Positions 23,991 through 37,381 are shown, counted from the stretch's first letter. The stretch is 64,000 bases of DNA from Rosellinia necatrix (GCA_021209875.1 JAGYVD010000010.1:2604001-2668000); one strand, 5' to 3'. Notes: generated by a model from the sequence alone, not told the origin. Program-made: numbers and translations.

Positions 23991-24719
23991 GGAAAGGAAG
24001 GGGGTGACGAGGGCATAGGTAGGGCAAGGACGAGCAGATCGATAGGAATAGGTGGGAAGAAAAGGGAGTTACTACTATACTTACTTGCTTGATCCTCCAC
24101 TCGCATTGCCTACGGCACGCACGACAAAGGGACAAGTGGGCAAGTAAATTAGTTCTTTTTTCTTGTCCGAGGTGCCGTACATACGTAGTTCGCATCAGGC
24201 CGGTGTAAGGCGATGTTACACGCTCGCTGTTAATAAAAATACGTTGGGGTAGAACCTCGATGAACAAACATCCCTATTCTCTCTCACATATATCGAACTT
24301 GAATTCTTTTATTTATTGACTGTCACCTTACAGATCTCTCTCTTGCTAGTTACCTCCTATCTCGCCATTTGCACCCCCTTGAGAACAGTCCTATTTGTTC
24401 GACAGCCTAAAACGGTCGTGATAGGGGAAATATGACATCTTCACATAGAGGCTTTTTCACTTCATCAACAGCGTACTATGACCTTGCTGACTTGCCTCGC
24501 TAATAACATGAATGCTCCCTTGGATTGAACCCACAACCTGTAACCTACAGAGGAATATCTGTGGGGTAACCAATGAACTCCAATCGAATGAGTACCTATA
24601 ACAAGCATGCATGCAATCAATGCAAAAGACCTTACTCAAGTCGCTGCCTAACAATGCAGTGCACAAACCGTGCTGTCTAATGCCCGTGTTTTACTTTTTT
24701 TTTTTTTAAGAATAAACAC
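23991..24719. other. Convergent 3' spacer, no gene
   Basis: A 3'-to-3' spacer between the acid phosphatase and the DIP2/CPS1-like gene. A weak tRNA B-box-like sequence on the minus strand at about 24520-24535 does not fold into a tRNA. A T-run occurs at about 24696-24708. Confidence 0.6.
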
Positions 24720-27700
24720 CTATCGCTGTCCGGCTAAATTCATCTGCTTTATCGCGTCACGTTGCCAATCGTCCTCCCCGGCCGATGTATGTGGTAGTGA
24801 CCCGCCAACTGACGGAAGCCGGATCTGAGGAGGCCCCTGCTGTGGTGTGGGCAGTTGGAACTCATCGCCAAAGCGATCGAATTGGGGAGGAGGATGCCCG
24901 GTAAAGTGTTCGGAACTGGACGAAGCGTCGTTTCGGCTACTGCTCGTGGAAGATTCGATGTGGTGTGGAAGGGCCGACATCCTATCCATTTGTTGATCGA
25001 GCTCATCTTGCTCGAGGATCTGCGGCGCGTGATCCACGTTCCTCAGAGATCCGGCGCCTGGCGCCTTGTTGCTTCTTATGCTGCTCACACTTACGCGATG
25101 GCTGGCAAGGCCTTCCAATGCGCTCGTATCTGCATCCCGAATGGCAAATTGGGCTATGGTGCGCATTTTGCGGGTCACCCACCCGGCTAGGATTTTGCCA
25201 CGTTGTTTCTCGCCGAGCCGGCTGCGAGGGAAATCACCCTTGCTTACGAATGCAACGATATCGACCACAATCTGATGCTCGCTTAAGATCGCATTCACGA
25301 TGACGGGGACGATGGATGCAAGGTAGGGTTTACGTGAGACCTCGACGATTACAACCACAAGGCCGCCAGCTTGGAAAACAGAACTGGGAATCCGTTAGTC
25401 AGGGACGAATATTTGCTAGAGGGCGCCACTTACCAGCCACCTGGGACGATGTTCCGATGACAACTCTCCACGGAGGACTCGATATCCATCGGGAAATGGT
25501 TAAGACCATTAATTTCGAAAGTTTCCCCGATATGGCCCAGCACAAAGAGCACCTGCATTTCTACTTGTGTCCCGCCTGGCCCGATGGGCCGGCTGATAGT
25601 ATGCAGGAAGCCGAGATCACCCGTCCTAACGTAACAGATGTTGGGATCGCCGTCGACCGTGCGCCCATTGAAACGTTCGGCATCAAAGGGGTCCTTGGAA
25701 CCATAGAAGCCATTAACACATGCTTCCGAGTCCACCCAGATTTCGCCGAATTCTCCATCGCTACATAGTGAGCGACTCTCCGGGTTCACGATGGCAATTT
25801 GTGTCGATACCGGCACCATTCCCGAGTCTTGAACCAGGAGGATCTTTGAGCCCGATGAGTCGGGATTTTCCGGGTCGACCGGGATGACTAGCCCTCTCCG
25901 CAGAGCTCGCTTGTCAAGCCAGAGCTCCGTGGGCTCTATACACATGTAGGAACGGGAGGCGATCATTGGATTGAGCACATGTGAGTATACTGTGTTGATA
26001 GCTGTCCTGTCCAAGCCCGTAGCGGCGAAATGCAGTCGGACCTTCTGGAAGACATCTACTCGGGGTCTGCCTTCGGCCGTGATCATCATGTTCTTGAGCT
26101 CGTGCATGGTAAATCCCTTCCCGGGCATTGTATTCATCGCGTGGTCAAGCATCTGAGGCGTTGCGTAGGTATCTTTAATCTTGTATCTACTAAGCGTCAG
26201 GAATAAAGAGATGGGGTTCTGAGCGAATTCGACGGGGGACACGAGGTACGTCGGAGTGCCTATGTATATTCCCATGAGGCACGAATGTATGAAACCTAGG
26301 CCGTTGGTACTTCTGACACAGCCTAGAACGGGCCGTGAGCTGGTCATCTGACAGGTCTCTTTCTGTACTTTGCACATGCCAAGAATGGTATCGTGGCTAA
26401 GCTGTACTGATATCCTGCGCTGGTCTGGTGTCCAGTATATCCAAATGATGACGGGATAGGTTGGTTGGACCCACGAAGGATCCATAGTAATGCCGAGATC
26501 TCTAAGCCCGTTGTTTTGCTTCGGGGGCTTGGCCGTGTTGAAGACGGGAGGTACGCCAATCTTGAGAACTTGTGCTGTTTGCTTCACATGTTGCGAAACC
26601 GTCTTCTGCTTTAGTAGATGATCGACCTCGTTATTGACTAGAACAGCCTTAATATTATAGTCGTTGATGAGGTGAAGGAAGGCTGGCACGTCTTCGTAGA
26701 GGCGGCGCTCATCCATGGGCGCGGTAGGTATCACCACGACGCCCAAGTTCATACATGCGTGAACAGCGAAGATAAATTCCTCCGAGTGGGTAAACATGAG
26801 CATAACGTGATCACGGGGTCGGAGTTTGACTTTGTTACGGAGATAGAGCGCAACCGCAGCGACCTTGGTATCGAACTTCTTCCAAGTAATCCCCTTTCCT
26901 TCTTTGCCTTTGACATCGATGCTGCAGAGAGCAAGCTCCTCTGGTTGACGCGCGACTCGCCATTGTATGAGATCTGTGATGCTGGTGAAGTTATTCAGTG
27001 GCGTTGATGTCCGATCGTCAATTACCACCTCTCGTCTATCTATACCGGAATATTGTTTATCCGTGGGCCCGAGGATGTCGATTCTCGAATTTGAGGCTAT
27101 ATCCGACCATATGCCGCCCAACGGGTCAACCCCGATGGGTAAGTTGAGCACGGCATGCTCAACGCCGAATTTGACATGAACGCATGGTAGGTTTCCGAGA
27201 TCGAAGTCGCGTCTGCAGAGCATGTTACCGATTTCTCGTCTGCCATTTTTCATGACACGGGGTAGCGCGTTCGGAGCCGTAATCATCACGCAATACACCC
27301 GTAGGTGGTGCTCCTGTAACAGGAGCTCCATACATCTTTCGGACAGCGAATCCAACAACGCGGTGTCCAGCTGCCTAGGCGGGGCACCTGATGTTGCTGG
27401 GGCCGTAGACGCCGCAGACGATTCGAGGACCACGATCGGCAGATGCTCGTCGTTTACGAATACATCGAATGCCGAGCAGTCAAAAACCTGCTTGTTTAAG
27501 TTTCGCAAAATGCTGAGTACGATGTGCTGAACAAAGAAATAGCGATGCTCAGCAACTTCATGCCCGTGCTCGACCCATTCCACCTTCTGCCGAATGCGGT
27601 CCTCGTATAAGCCGAGGACATAAATCTTACCCTCGATTATTGTTCCGAGCAGGCCAGTCCTGAGAAATTCCGGCTCGACCTGGGTAGGTGTGGCTTCGCC

Positions 27701-30479
27701 GGGTTGAAACTTGAACGCCCTGGCATGGAAAATCTGCTCCGTATGTTTAGGTAACGCCCAAAACCCGCCCGATAGGGATGGCGAATCCACCCAGATCTCT
27801 CCTATGCTCTGTGGTGATGCCAGGAGCCCTGCTTCGGGGTCCACAATAGCCAAGGTAGCATCAGGGATGGGATAGCCAAAGGCACCCACTCGAACGGTTC
27901 CCGGCTCGGTCATCGCTCTCTTACTTACCTCATCGCCAATCGCGAGTACGACCACTTCGTTCGTCTTCAGGGCTTCTCGATCCAATAAGACCTCTCCAAT
28001 GTTATTACTAATATCGTATGCCTTAGTCGTTGTTGTGCCTCCTCCCAGTAGACTGCCGAACGCGCTGGTCGGCGTGGCCTTCTCCTTATCTTTCTCCTCG
28101 CTATTGTCTTCCTTGTCGCTGCTTGGTTCGGCATCGCCCTCGAACTCCAGCTTTAACGGGCAACCCATGCGTTCCTCGCCACCGAGCCAATCACGCACGC
28201 CGATTACCATGCCTCCATGCTCCGGGAGACAGAGCATCGGCGCCACAACGTCTCTGGCTCGGGGGTTTCGTAGTGGCCGCAGCCACCGATCCGCCAACAC
28301 TTCATGAAACTCGCCATCGACCGTCAATGTGTCGATCAGACACAGTTTAACGTGTTGGAAGTTTGGTTCCATGCCTTTTTTGAAGTTTCTCGTCGTCATC
28401 GGGTCCTGTTGATAATTGAATGCGGCAGCTTTCAGGCCCGGATAATCTGCGATCATCAATGTTGCTTTGTATTTTGTGATGAGATGAGCGTAGAGGCCAG
28501 GGGTGTTCACGGCTCGGTTTTCAACCCAAACTGTCGTGTGACCGCTATATATGTTCAGAAGTACCCCGATTATCATGCCTATGCCCTGCCTCGGGTCGAG
28601 GTACGATAGGAGAATCTCGCTACTAGCGCCACCTCCGATCAACCGGCCGTTCTTGTCTCGAAGGGCGCGGTTGAAGGTGTCTCCCGGACCATGGCTGGGC
28701 ACCGCCGACACAATGGCGCTAAGACACGCCATTTGATGCATGATGGTGCGGTGGCTGAGAACGACGCCACGTACATCACCGGTGGGCGCACTCGAAAACT
28801 CTATATAAGCCAGGTCCGGAACTGACAAGGGAGGCACGTCGTCCTTCCTCTTGGCGTGATAGCTCCCAAACTCGTTCGTCTTCCACCACTCGACGCCTTT
28901 GGGCCAATGCAACTTCTGCGTTGTTATATCACGTTGGAAGGCCTTCAGGTTGTTATCGGTGGTCAGAGCTAAATGTGCCTGGGTCGAGGTTAAAATCAAG
29001 TTTAGTTTCGCATAGTCTTGCAGGTCATTAATAGGCACCGCGACAACACCGGCGATGAAACAACCGAGTAGGGCAATAGCAAAGTCGATAATCTCGGTGT
29101 CACGATAGACGAGGGCCACGCGATCTCCTCTATAGAGCGAGCTCTTGTCCCGAATCACCTGGGCTACCTTTTCCGCCCGGGAGGCTAATTTATCCCAGGT
29201 AATAGATGCTATCTCTTTCCCTTTACTATCGAGAACCCAGTATGCGGGTAGCTTGGCCGTGGTCCTTCCCCTGTGTCGAAGTACGGCAGCGATATTGTCG
29301 AAACTTGACATGGCTATATGCTCATCGTGGGGATCTTGGATAGCGAACGGCACTTCACGTGGCTCCAGGGGGAGCAGATGCTGAAACTCGGCCGGGGGCA
29401 GGTCATTTGCTGTGAGCATGGGTGGGGCCATGGCGGCGGTAGGAGAGAAGGCGTCGCCGACAGAGTACCTCTGAACACCGCCCCCGTAATCGCCAGACGT
29501 CTGCTGCTCGTATGGCTGTTGGCCGGCGAAGTCGGAGAAATACGCCTGTGAGTCCATCATCGTCCCAGTGCGGCCGTCGTAGGGAACAGCGGGCTGGTGG
29601 GAATAGCCCCCCTGGTATTCGGGTTTAAAGGCATAGTCGCCGGAGACCATAGTGCCCGATCGCGTTGGAGGGTCGGACAGCCCGGTTTGGGAGTAGTTTG
29701 AGGTCGGGTCGAGGAAGAGAGAATTATGGTGGCTTAAAGTCGGACGGTATTCGGCGGCCATGGGACCACCAGGTCGTAGCAGGTTAGCTGGTGTATCGGC
29801 GCCGGCGCCGGCGCCATGAGACGGGTGTGTCGAAGTAGACGGCGTGGAGGGCATAGGGCGCCAATCAACGGGAGACGTTATTGTGTTGGGGGACCAGGTG
29901 GTATCGGGGTCGGGATTGGTGGCACTAAGGGCGGCCAAGGCGGCGCCTCGATGATCGCCACCAGGTACATGTGCTTCATCTTCGGGAGCGTGAAGCTTTA
30001 GACCGCCAAAGCTGCCTTCGAGGCCGAACTGAGATAGCAACTGGGTTCTTCTTTTCTGAAATCTGAGGAGCGGTTATTTGTTTAGTGTCTACTTTTAACG
30101 GACTCGCTCGGTAGACTGGCGACGTGCGGGAAAAAAAACAACTCGGCGGGGGAAGTCAAGGACGGATGGCAACGAATGGAGCGTACCCTTTCTCAGTAAT
30201 ATCGCCCTCCTACCACCACATAGTCAGTTCATAATAGCTCTCGTAGTGTGTAAAAATATGCTGTATGTCTTTATATGCACCGCCACCACCACCACCGCCG
30301 CCGCCGCCTGGCTGGCTGGCTGGCTGGCTAGCTGGCTAGCGAGGAAGGGAGGGAAAGAGAGAGGGGAGTGGATTCGCGGGCGCACGGATTCGCGAGCACG
30401 GACAGAGGGGAGGACGTACTTCTAACTCTTTCTCTAGCTCGCTGAGCTTCTCCTGAAGGTCTTGGCTCAACTGGGCCAT
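24720..30479 (-). CDS. CPS1: DIP2/CPS1-like protein with tandem adenylate-forming domains
   Basis: Minus-strand exons 30479-30420, 30209-30187, 30062-25434 and 25383-24720 encode 1791 residues. The last intron is only 50 nt (GTAAGT...CCCAG). The DMAP1-binding segment at residues 1-36 (LSELEKELE, GDITEKGFQKRRTQLL) is split over three exons, and its continuity confirms the splice choices. A disordered linker (about 60-270) is followed by the first AMP-binding/FAAL-like domain (about 280-900) and a second one (about 1040-1660). The tail is polar and S/Q-rich. This is the DIP2 architecture: CPS1 of plant-pathogenic ascomycetes, reported as a virulence factor, and yeast Cmr2, linked to diacylglycerol homeostasis. 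Whether the domains adenylate a substrate is unclear. The P-loop-like SSAPTG in domain 1 is partly kept, and domain 2 looks degenerate. Confidence 0.92.
30292..30345. repeat. CCN/GGCT microsatellites in DIP2-like intron 1
   Basis: A CCA/CCG triplet run (about 30283-30310) passes directly into six or seven GGCT/AGCT units (about 30309-30341). Both lie inside the first intron (30419-30210, read on the minus strand) of the DIP2/CPS1-like gene. Confidence 0.85.
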
Positions 30480-32901
30480 GGCGAAGGGCGCCCCGTAGAG
30501 GGTCTACCAAGACAAGAAAATAGGCCAGTGGTATATGGTATAGATGGGGTCTCTCGCACGACAGCAGGTCGGGACGTAGCGGCGGCGGCGGTAGCGGTAA
30601 CGGAAATAGGAATGGAACCGGTGGGATGGGACCGGCGAACGAATCGCATATGTTACGTAGATGGGGATGGCATGGCTTTCGCGGAGTTGTGTTCGCTAAT
30701 CGGATCGGGACCCCCGATCGAGAGAGCAGACAAGGACGGGCCCAATGCAGAGAACGAGCGAGACAAGGGAAGACGGTGGTGGACGGGAAGGCGAGACAAG
30801 CAGCAATATGCCCAGGTGGCTTCGGGTGCTTGGTGTTCTGGTCCAACGGGGCAAGAGGCGAGGGGCGAGAGGCGAGAGGCAGGCAGGGTATGACGGACGG
30901 GTAGCTTAGGTAGGTACGAAGCAGATGGCGTCTATTCGGGCAAGACGACGTACACACTCGGGCGAGGTACAATACGGCCGCCGCTCTTGTGCCTTCTTCG
31001 GGATGTTCTTGTTTAGAGGGGGAACGAACCGTTTCGACCGATTGTGCATGTTGATTCGCCAGGCGTGGGGGCGAAAACCGGGGACCGATGGTGGGTTAAA
31101 CCAATACGAAGCGCCACTTCTCGTTTATGGCGCAGGGAAAAAAGGTTAACGAAGGGGCAAAGGCCCCCCAGTGAGCCAAGTACATGCACCTCACCTACCA
31201 AATTAGGTACTTACTCGCCTGCATGTACATCGACATCGACGGTACGCATTGCCTTGGTACAAGTAGTAGTTACTCGAAGTTATTCGTTTCTCTTGTCTAC
31301 CTTAGGCACTACTGTACCACTTGTTGAAACATATGATGCACCTATATAGTGCTACTTAAGCTAGGTGTTCGGTGTACATTCCATGTCTTGGTACTGCGAT
31401 CAGGGTTAGGTAAGTAAGATTATGTACGCCAGATTATGTAGGTACCGTCATTGAACAAAGAAAAAAATAATAATAACAATAATAATACATTGAACTCGGC
31501 ATATCATTACTGCTCGTGGATCAGAAACCTTCTGCCGAAAATAGACGACTGAGTCTCGGCAAAACGGGTAACAAGGTTGAGGATCCCGTGTTTGAATCTG
31601 TGGTCTATCTGTGGTTTGCGGTGTAGGCTGTGACTCGAGTCTAGCACTCCCAAAGGGGCAACAACTACCGTATTGAGTCTAGTCCCGATAGCCCATTCGA
31701 CACCTGCTTGGCTTCAATTACGAAACTCCTCCATGGCAATCGATAAGGTAGCTCTTTGAGAAAAATCCAAGCATTTTCTCGGTTCTTATTTTCCTCACTC
31801 TTCGGTTCTTATTCTTCTTTTATTCCAAGCCCGCATACCTTCCCTTGCCAAAGCCAAAGCGCGCAACACTTTAACAGCATATCGTGGCGGTATTGCCTCG
31901 GCCAGGAAGTATACGACACTAATTCTAATGATGCACTCCATGCCTGTTCTGCTCTGCTCGAGTCCCAGTCTCGCACGCCGAGTCCTCACCACTTAATAGT
32001 CGATGGCTAGAGTCCTTAACTCGATCGCATAAACATGTGCGGTTCAATAAAAGAAACGCCAAGACTGCGAAGGTAAGGTCTATGGATGTGGTTGCAAACA
32101 GCTCATTTATCACACCATGACGCTGTTGGCGAGGTCTTTGAGCCGCATATGGCATTTTCTTACCTGTCAGTTTCCCCAGAAGGGTTAAATATACTCGGAT
32201 GTCTTCAGACACCTAGGTAAGCATTCTTTTCTTCACGTTTTACACGCTTTTCACCTACACCTCGATTTTATTATGATGAAACCAACGCATTCACAGACCT
32301 GTTCTGAACATTGATGTGGAAAAAATGCATTAAGCTCTACTGATTTAAAACCTACCTACCTCCTCTACCATCCCAATATTCGAATATTCCTTCGAATCAA
32401 GGCTAACTCGGTCCAGATCTCTCTCTCCTCTTTTGTGCTGGACTTTTCGTACTGTAACTATCTCGAACGCCCCGGGTAGTCTCCCGTCAACGCGCTCTGC
32501 GAACAGTTACACCGTTCGTTATACTGATGTGAAGGGCCGAGGGTTCTATCGCTTAGTTCTTAAGACATTGTGTTGTAGACCATGGCATTGTTTATGTGCA
32601 CGGGGGTAGTAAGGGAACAAGGCACCTGCTATCAAAGGCCATCATCCTTGTATTCATTGAACGTCAGACTGGTTTCTATTTGCGAACAATGTCGTTTATC
32701 ATGGCGGGTAGATAAAGAAGAGGTATCTTTGGATATATATAGGATATAACAACTCCTCCCATCACAAAGCTATTTGCTAGTCCCATCACGTACCCATGCT
32801 CTCACCCGTACCCAACCACCCACGACGACTTCACTGTTTTGTAACCGAGCAGCGAGGTCTTCCTTCGCTTTCACCCAGCAGCCCGCGACTCGCCAGCCAC
32901 T
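30480..32901. other. Divergent promoter region, no supportable gene
   Basis: These 2.4 kb separate the DIP2-like gene (-) and the 852-residue gene (+). The minus-strand frame at 30328-30972 is a low-complexity shadow over the DIP2-like first exon. CCTA units are sparse (30904, 31195, 31400). An AAT/AATAAT tract lies at about 31462-31488. I recognise no gene. Confidence 0.55.
32733..32746 (+). promoter_or_regulatory. Possible TATA element upstream of 32902
   Basis: An ATATATATAGGATATA stretch lies about 160 bp before the ATG at 32902. It precedes a C-rich leader (CCCATCACGTACCC). This is only a compositional match to a TATA box. Confidence 0.3.
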
Positions 32902-33625
32902 ATGGCTGGTGAGCAGCCTGATACACTTACGGCGAGCGAGCTAGCAGACGATTCCGACCTATTCGACTTCTCTGACACGCAATACGCTGCCGCTTCGGAT
33001 GATGTATTTAGCCTCTTCCCGGGCGTAGAGCTCGGCGAGGAGGGCGATCTCGGCTTCGAGACTCGACTAGCAGGAGACTACCCGTCACTCCCAGAGACTC
33101 CAGCTCCTCTCGCTGCTGCGGAGGACGCTGAACCTCCCTCGCCACCGAAATCGGGGGTAGCGGCAATCCCCGCTCCCGACCCCCTTGATTTGCAACTCCT
33201 GAATGCGCCGCAGTTCGTCGATCCTCAGCAGACGTACAACACCCCTCTGTCTCAGCTCGCCTATCCCCTTATTTCGCCTCAGTCAGCGTATGGGGTACCA
33301 AATGCCGCCGCCTATGGCAGCAACACGGGTATCAGCTGGACTCCGGCCCAGCAGCAACGGCTGAATGAACTGTTAGTTAATGATCCGATCCTTAATCCCC
33401 GGTTCCCCGCCCCCCAAACGTATCCTGGGCTTTTCTCTCGGCCTGTCCCTGCTGATCTTTCATTCAATCCCCAAGCTCTAATCCAGCAGCAGCAGCCAAT
33501 GAACATCATGCCAATGGGTACTCAGCAAATGATCGCCGCGCCCACGGCCATGACAATGAACGACCAACAAATTATTTATCAACAGGTTCCGAATCCAGGC
33601 TATCAAGCCCCACGGCAATCCGGGG

Positions 33626-33657
<32 letters not shown>

Positions 33658-35460
33658 CCGGAGCCGTTGCCGGAGGATGATCTGTTCGTGACGGCAGATG
33701 ACCACCCGGGTCGTAATGCCCCCACGCCGCCGCCCGACCGCTCGCGTTACAGTCAGCAGCCGCCGTCTGCCGGGACCGTGACCACCACGCCTCTACCGAA
33801 ACGGCCGGCGACTAACCACCACGGCGAGCCGCTGCTGAACGACAAGATTCCGCGCCGGACACACGGCAAGCGGGCTACGCTGCCGATCGAGCCGGAGCGC
33901 TACTACGGCCCCTCGCCGCCCAAGCCGCGCGACTGGGGTCCGATGGACGACTGGGGCCGCCACCTCTTTACCTATACCGAGAAGGGCGAGCTCGCCGCCG
34001 GCCTGTTCTTCACCGGCCGCCAAATGCGCCAATACCTGCTCGGCCCCAGCCGCGACGACGACTTTGCAGCCCCCAGCCGCCTCCCCGGCGTGAAGCGGAG
34101 TAAAAGGACAACCCGCCAGGGCCTGACCCTCTGGATCGGCTGGCCCGCCGCCATGGCCAACACGCGCTACCCCCGTGGCGGCGAATCTACCAAGTGTCGC
34201 TTCAAGAACTGCCAATACCGCCACACCATCCAGCTCGGGGAGCCGTGGGTGATCATGGACGAGCGACAAAACGTGACTGGCGAGATGATCGATCCCTTTC
34301 ACAACGCAGGGTATGTCCACCTGTTTTGCCTTGAATACCACTTTGATCTGGTCGAGTTGTGGCATAACATCGACATCCGACCCGATTACAGGACATTCAA
34401 GCGGGAGTCGCATCCTTATTTCTCCCTGAGTCACCGGCTGCCCGGCATCGACTTCAAGCTCAGGAGCTGGTGGATCAAGGCATACCGCGCCTGGGAGGCC
34501 GGAAAGTCCACGGGGCGGAAGCGCTCGCGCACGCACGACACCTCCTTGTCGCAGTGCCTCGTCGAGCACAAGCTGGCCAACGAGCCCAAGGCACAGATCA
34601 GAAACCGCGAGAAGCGAGGCGGCATCGACATGTCCAAGCACCGCGGCAACCCCGATGTCAAGAGGCAGCTGCTGAACTTCAAGAAACACGGCCTGCTCGA
34701 CGACAACGGCGTCCCCGTGCCAGACGCCGAGGCGATCCTCTACGAGATCCAGTACCCGCGGAAGCGCATGAGGACCAGCCCCAATCTCGACTCTACTACT
34801 ACCACCCCGCCAGCTGGTCCTTCCGCTCAGAATCAAGGCCAGCGGGGTTCCAATTCCCAGCAAGGAGGGGTGGGTCCGACGAACACCATGGCGCCAACAC
34901 ACGAGCCGGAACTAGTTCGCCCAACCGCCAACTACCCGGTTCCCAACAACAGCGCAGCAGTCAACGCAGCAGGGCGTAAACGTAACCGGGATGAATCCAG
35001 CATCGATGCCGCCCACCTGTCCAACCAAGAGACAGGCCAGTCAGCAGCGGTAACAGAGCGACAAGGGCTCTCGCCAAAGCGTCAGCGAGTAGAAAACGCC
35101 GCTGTGCTGGCTACTCCTCTCGGCCGCGCCACTGGGATACCATCCGCATCTCCACGGGCCAGCACGCCAGCCCCCGCCGGGGACGCCGAGCCGACGATGC
35201 AGAGCGACATGCCAGGATACGACCCAGGCGCTCAACTGCCGAACGTGGCGGAATTTACCGCTTTCCAGGCAGACGAAGACATATACGGCCTGAGTGACGA
35301 TCCGGACAACCAGAGCCTGAACCCCCCCCGCCGCGGCCGTCCGAATACTGCAGGTGATGATGACAATCCCAGTGACAATACTTACGGACATGCAGACAGC
35401 AACCCAACCAACGTGGGGCGGCCGCCTCGTCTAAGAGGTACTCGGCCGCGGTCTATATGA
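32902..35460 (+). CDS. Conserved fungal protein with putative zinc-binding CCHHC cluster
   Basis: An intronless 852-residue frame with ATG start and TGA stop. Residues 1-100 are acidic (DSDLFDFSD), and residues 100-260 are Q/P/N-rich with a short AN repeat (about 243-252). Basic patches follow (about 300-330). The conserved core spans about 335-630. It contains C-x4-C-x3-H (KCRFKNCQYRH, about 431-441) and a later H-x2-C (VHLFC, about 471-475), which could coordinate zinc, plus aromatic-rich segments and an arginine/lysine-rich helix region (GGIDMSKHRGNPDVKRQ). The C-terminal 220 residues are disordered. The acidic and Q-rich N-terminus with basic patches suggests a nuclear regulator, but this is inference. 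I recognise the core as widespread in Pezizomycotina hypothetical proteins and know no assigned function. Confidence 0.85.
33628..33660 (+). repeat. In-frame GAACGC hexanucleotide repeat
   Basis: Five GAACGC units encode alternating Asn-Ala in the disordered linker of the 852-residue protein. The 6-bp unit keeps the frame, so copy-number change would only alter linker length. Confidence 0.9.
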
Positions 35461-36925
35461 TGGCCGCGATGGTGGCATCGACTTGAATAGTCGTTCTAAC
35501 GATCTCGGACGGCACCGATGATAAAAAACACCCTTGAGGCCAGCCAGCGCTACCAGCGGTAGGCAACTCTTTTGCCAAGTCACCGTCATGTGCGGTTGAT
35601 GGAGCAAAAGAAAATGGAAGGTAGTTAAGTCATCTGGAGCGAGATGTACGATTATGGCATGGTAGGCCATACGATCCGCGATGAAAGAGGTTGCTGCATG
35701 TTTTCATGTTTCAGGGATGTTTAAACCATTAGAACCATTAGAACCATTAGGTAGATAAGGGTTGCCCTCGTGTATGTTGTGTACATGATGAGGATACATA
35801 GGTACATAGCCAATAATTGCGATGATCTCTAAGAATGAAACCAACCCTTCGTGTGAGAACCGTTCTTTTCGTTGGTTTTTGGGCGATATGGAGTGTAGCA
35901 TATCAATTTGAACAGGATGTGACATGGGGTAAAGCTGAATAGGCCAGAGGATGATATTTGCGTGCTGCGTATGTTAAAAATGTGCAGAATGCCACGATAG
36001 ATAATCCCATAGGTCGGTGAGCTTCGCCGTACGTCGCAGAGGGTTGTTTTTGAAAAACTCGCCATCTCAGCCTGGACTGACGTGTTCATGTTCTTCGATC
36101 CTGTGACGCTGTGTACCGGGTTAGTAGCTACGCGGCCAAACGTATGATACTTGGGTGGGTTAATTAGTGCAGCGCCGGACTGGGACGAGCAGATCTCTCC
36201 GTCCTCGATACAGTAAGTAGGCGGCCAACTTATTCGACCGGGATAGCCGAGTCCAGGACTCGGTGCCCGGTGGGTAACGGGAGATGCATGATGAAGAGGT
36301 GTAAACAAAATGCAAACATAGAGGTATGCAAATCAAACGGCCTTTCCAGGAACTTGCCTATCAACAAGGCAAGGCGCTAGCTACGACTGTGGATACTTGC
36401 CACTCTATCTCGTAATAGATACTAGGCGCGGTAATACTTGCGGTCCTAGTTATCCCACGAAGCAGCATGACATACATACCCGGTAGGTAAGTACTTACTT
36501 ATGGTAGTCATAGGTAGCACAGGAAGCCGTCATGGCACTGTACCTGCAGTGGCCGGCGGCGCCGTATAGTTCGAAAAGCCATTCCCCACCAGGATGCGGC
36601 AGGGTGTTGCAGGATGCCCGCAGGCGGGGGCGTCAGAGCGGGCTCTCCGATAGGAGATGATGAATTTCCCGACAAGTGGAACAGGGCTAGACCGCATGGA
36701 GTAGAGAGCTACCCGGCTGAGAGATTTGGGTTGCACACTACACCTGTTTCCACGGACCTGATGGGAGCAATACCGAACCATGCTTGGCGAAAACAAATCC
36801 GCACTCGGTCGGAGCCATGCATGCATGGCGCAACTAGAGCCAGATTCCCGGTCCGAAGGAAGGCGACTTTTTACGATCGCGAAGGGATCCATGGAATTAT
36901 ACCGTGATCTAGCCGGGAGGGTGAG

Positions 36926-36962
36926 GTAGGCAAGTAAGTAAGTAAGTAAGTAAGTACCTCAC
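36926..36962. repeat. AAGT/AGGT tetranucleotide run flanked by inverted units
   Basis: About seven AAGT units bordered by GAGGTAGG on the left and CCTCACCTAG on the right, which gives a short inverted repeat around the microsatellite. Confidence 0.85.
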
Positions 36963-37381
36963 CTAGATGCATGTGCCATGGTATATAGTATGAGTGTATG
37001 GTATGGGTATGGGTTGTATGGGTGTATGGCATGGGTGTATGTATGTAAGATGATGGAGATAATGGTCGAGGTGCGGGGGAGCTCTCAGACCAGGCAGCCA
37101 AGCAGGCTGGGTGTGCACATTCGGGCGTTAGTTATTGTGTATTTGTCGTAGCATTGAGCTTGGTAGCATTGAGCTGACCAGAGCTCCCCGGTTGCGAGCG
37201 CCCCCAGAAGCCCCATGCTGACAGCCTGTATGGCGTTGCGACATAGCTAACCTTAAATGTGATCTTCCCAGGTCCCCGGATCGCCTTGTTGGAGTCGCAT
37301 GTCGCATACACTACAACCGTGTGCCGCTGCTAGCCAAATACTGACGCCGTTATTTTCGTGTTACCCAAACACCTTTGGCAG

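Noticed and set aside
24500..24600. Minus-strand sequence resembling a tRNA B box (GGGTTCAATCC)
   Set aside because: The T-stem does not pair, and no acceptor stem or A box is present at the proper distance.
33793..34902. 369-residue minus-strand frame opposite the 852-residue gene
   Set aside because: It is an antisense shadow of a GC-rich coding region without a recognisable domain.
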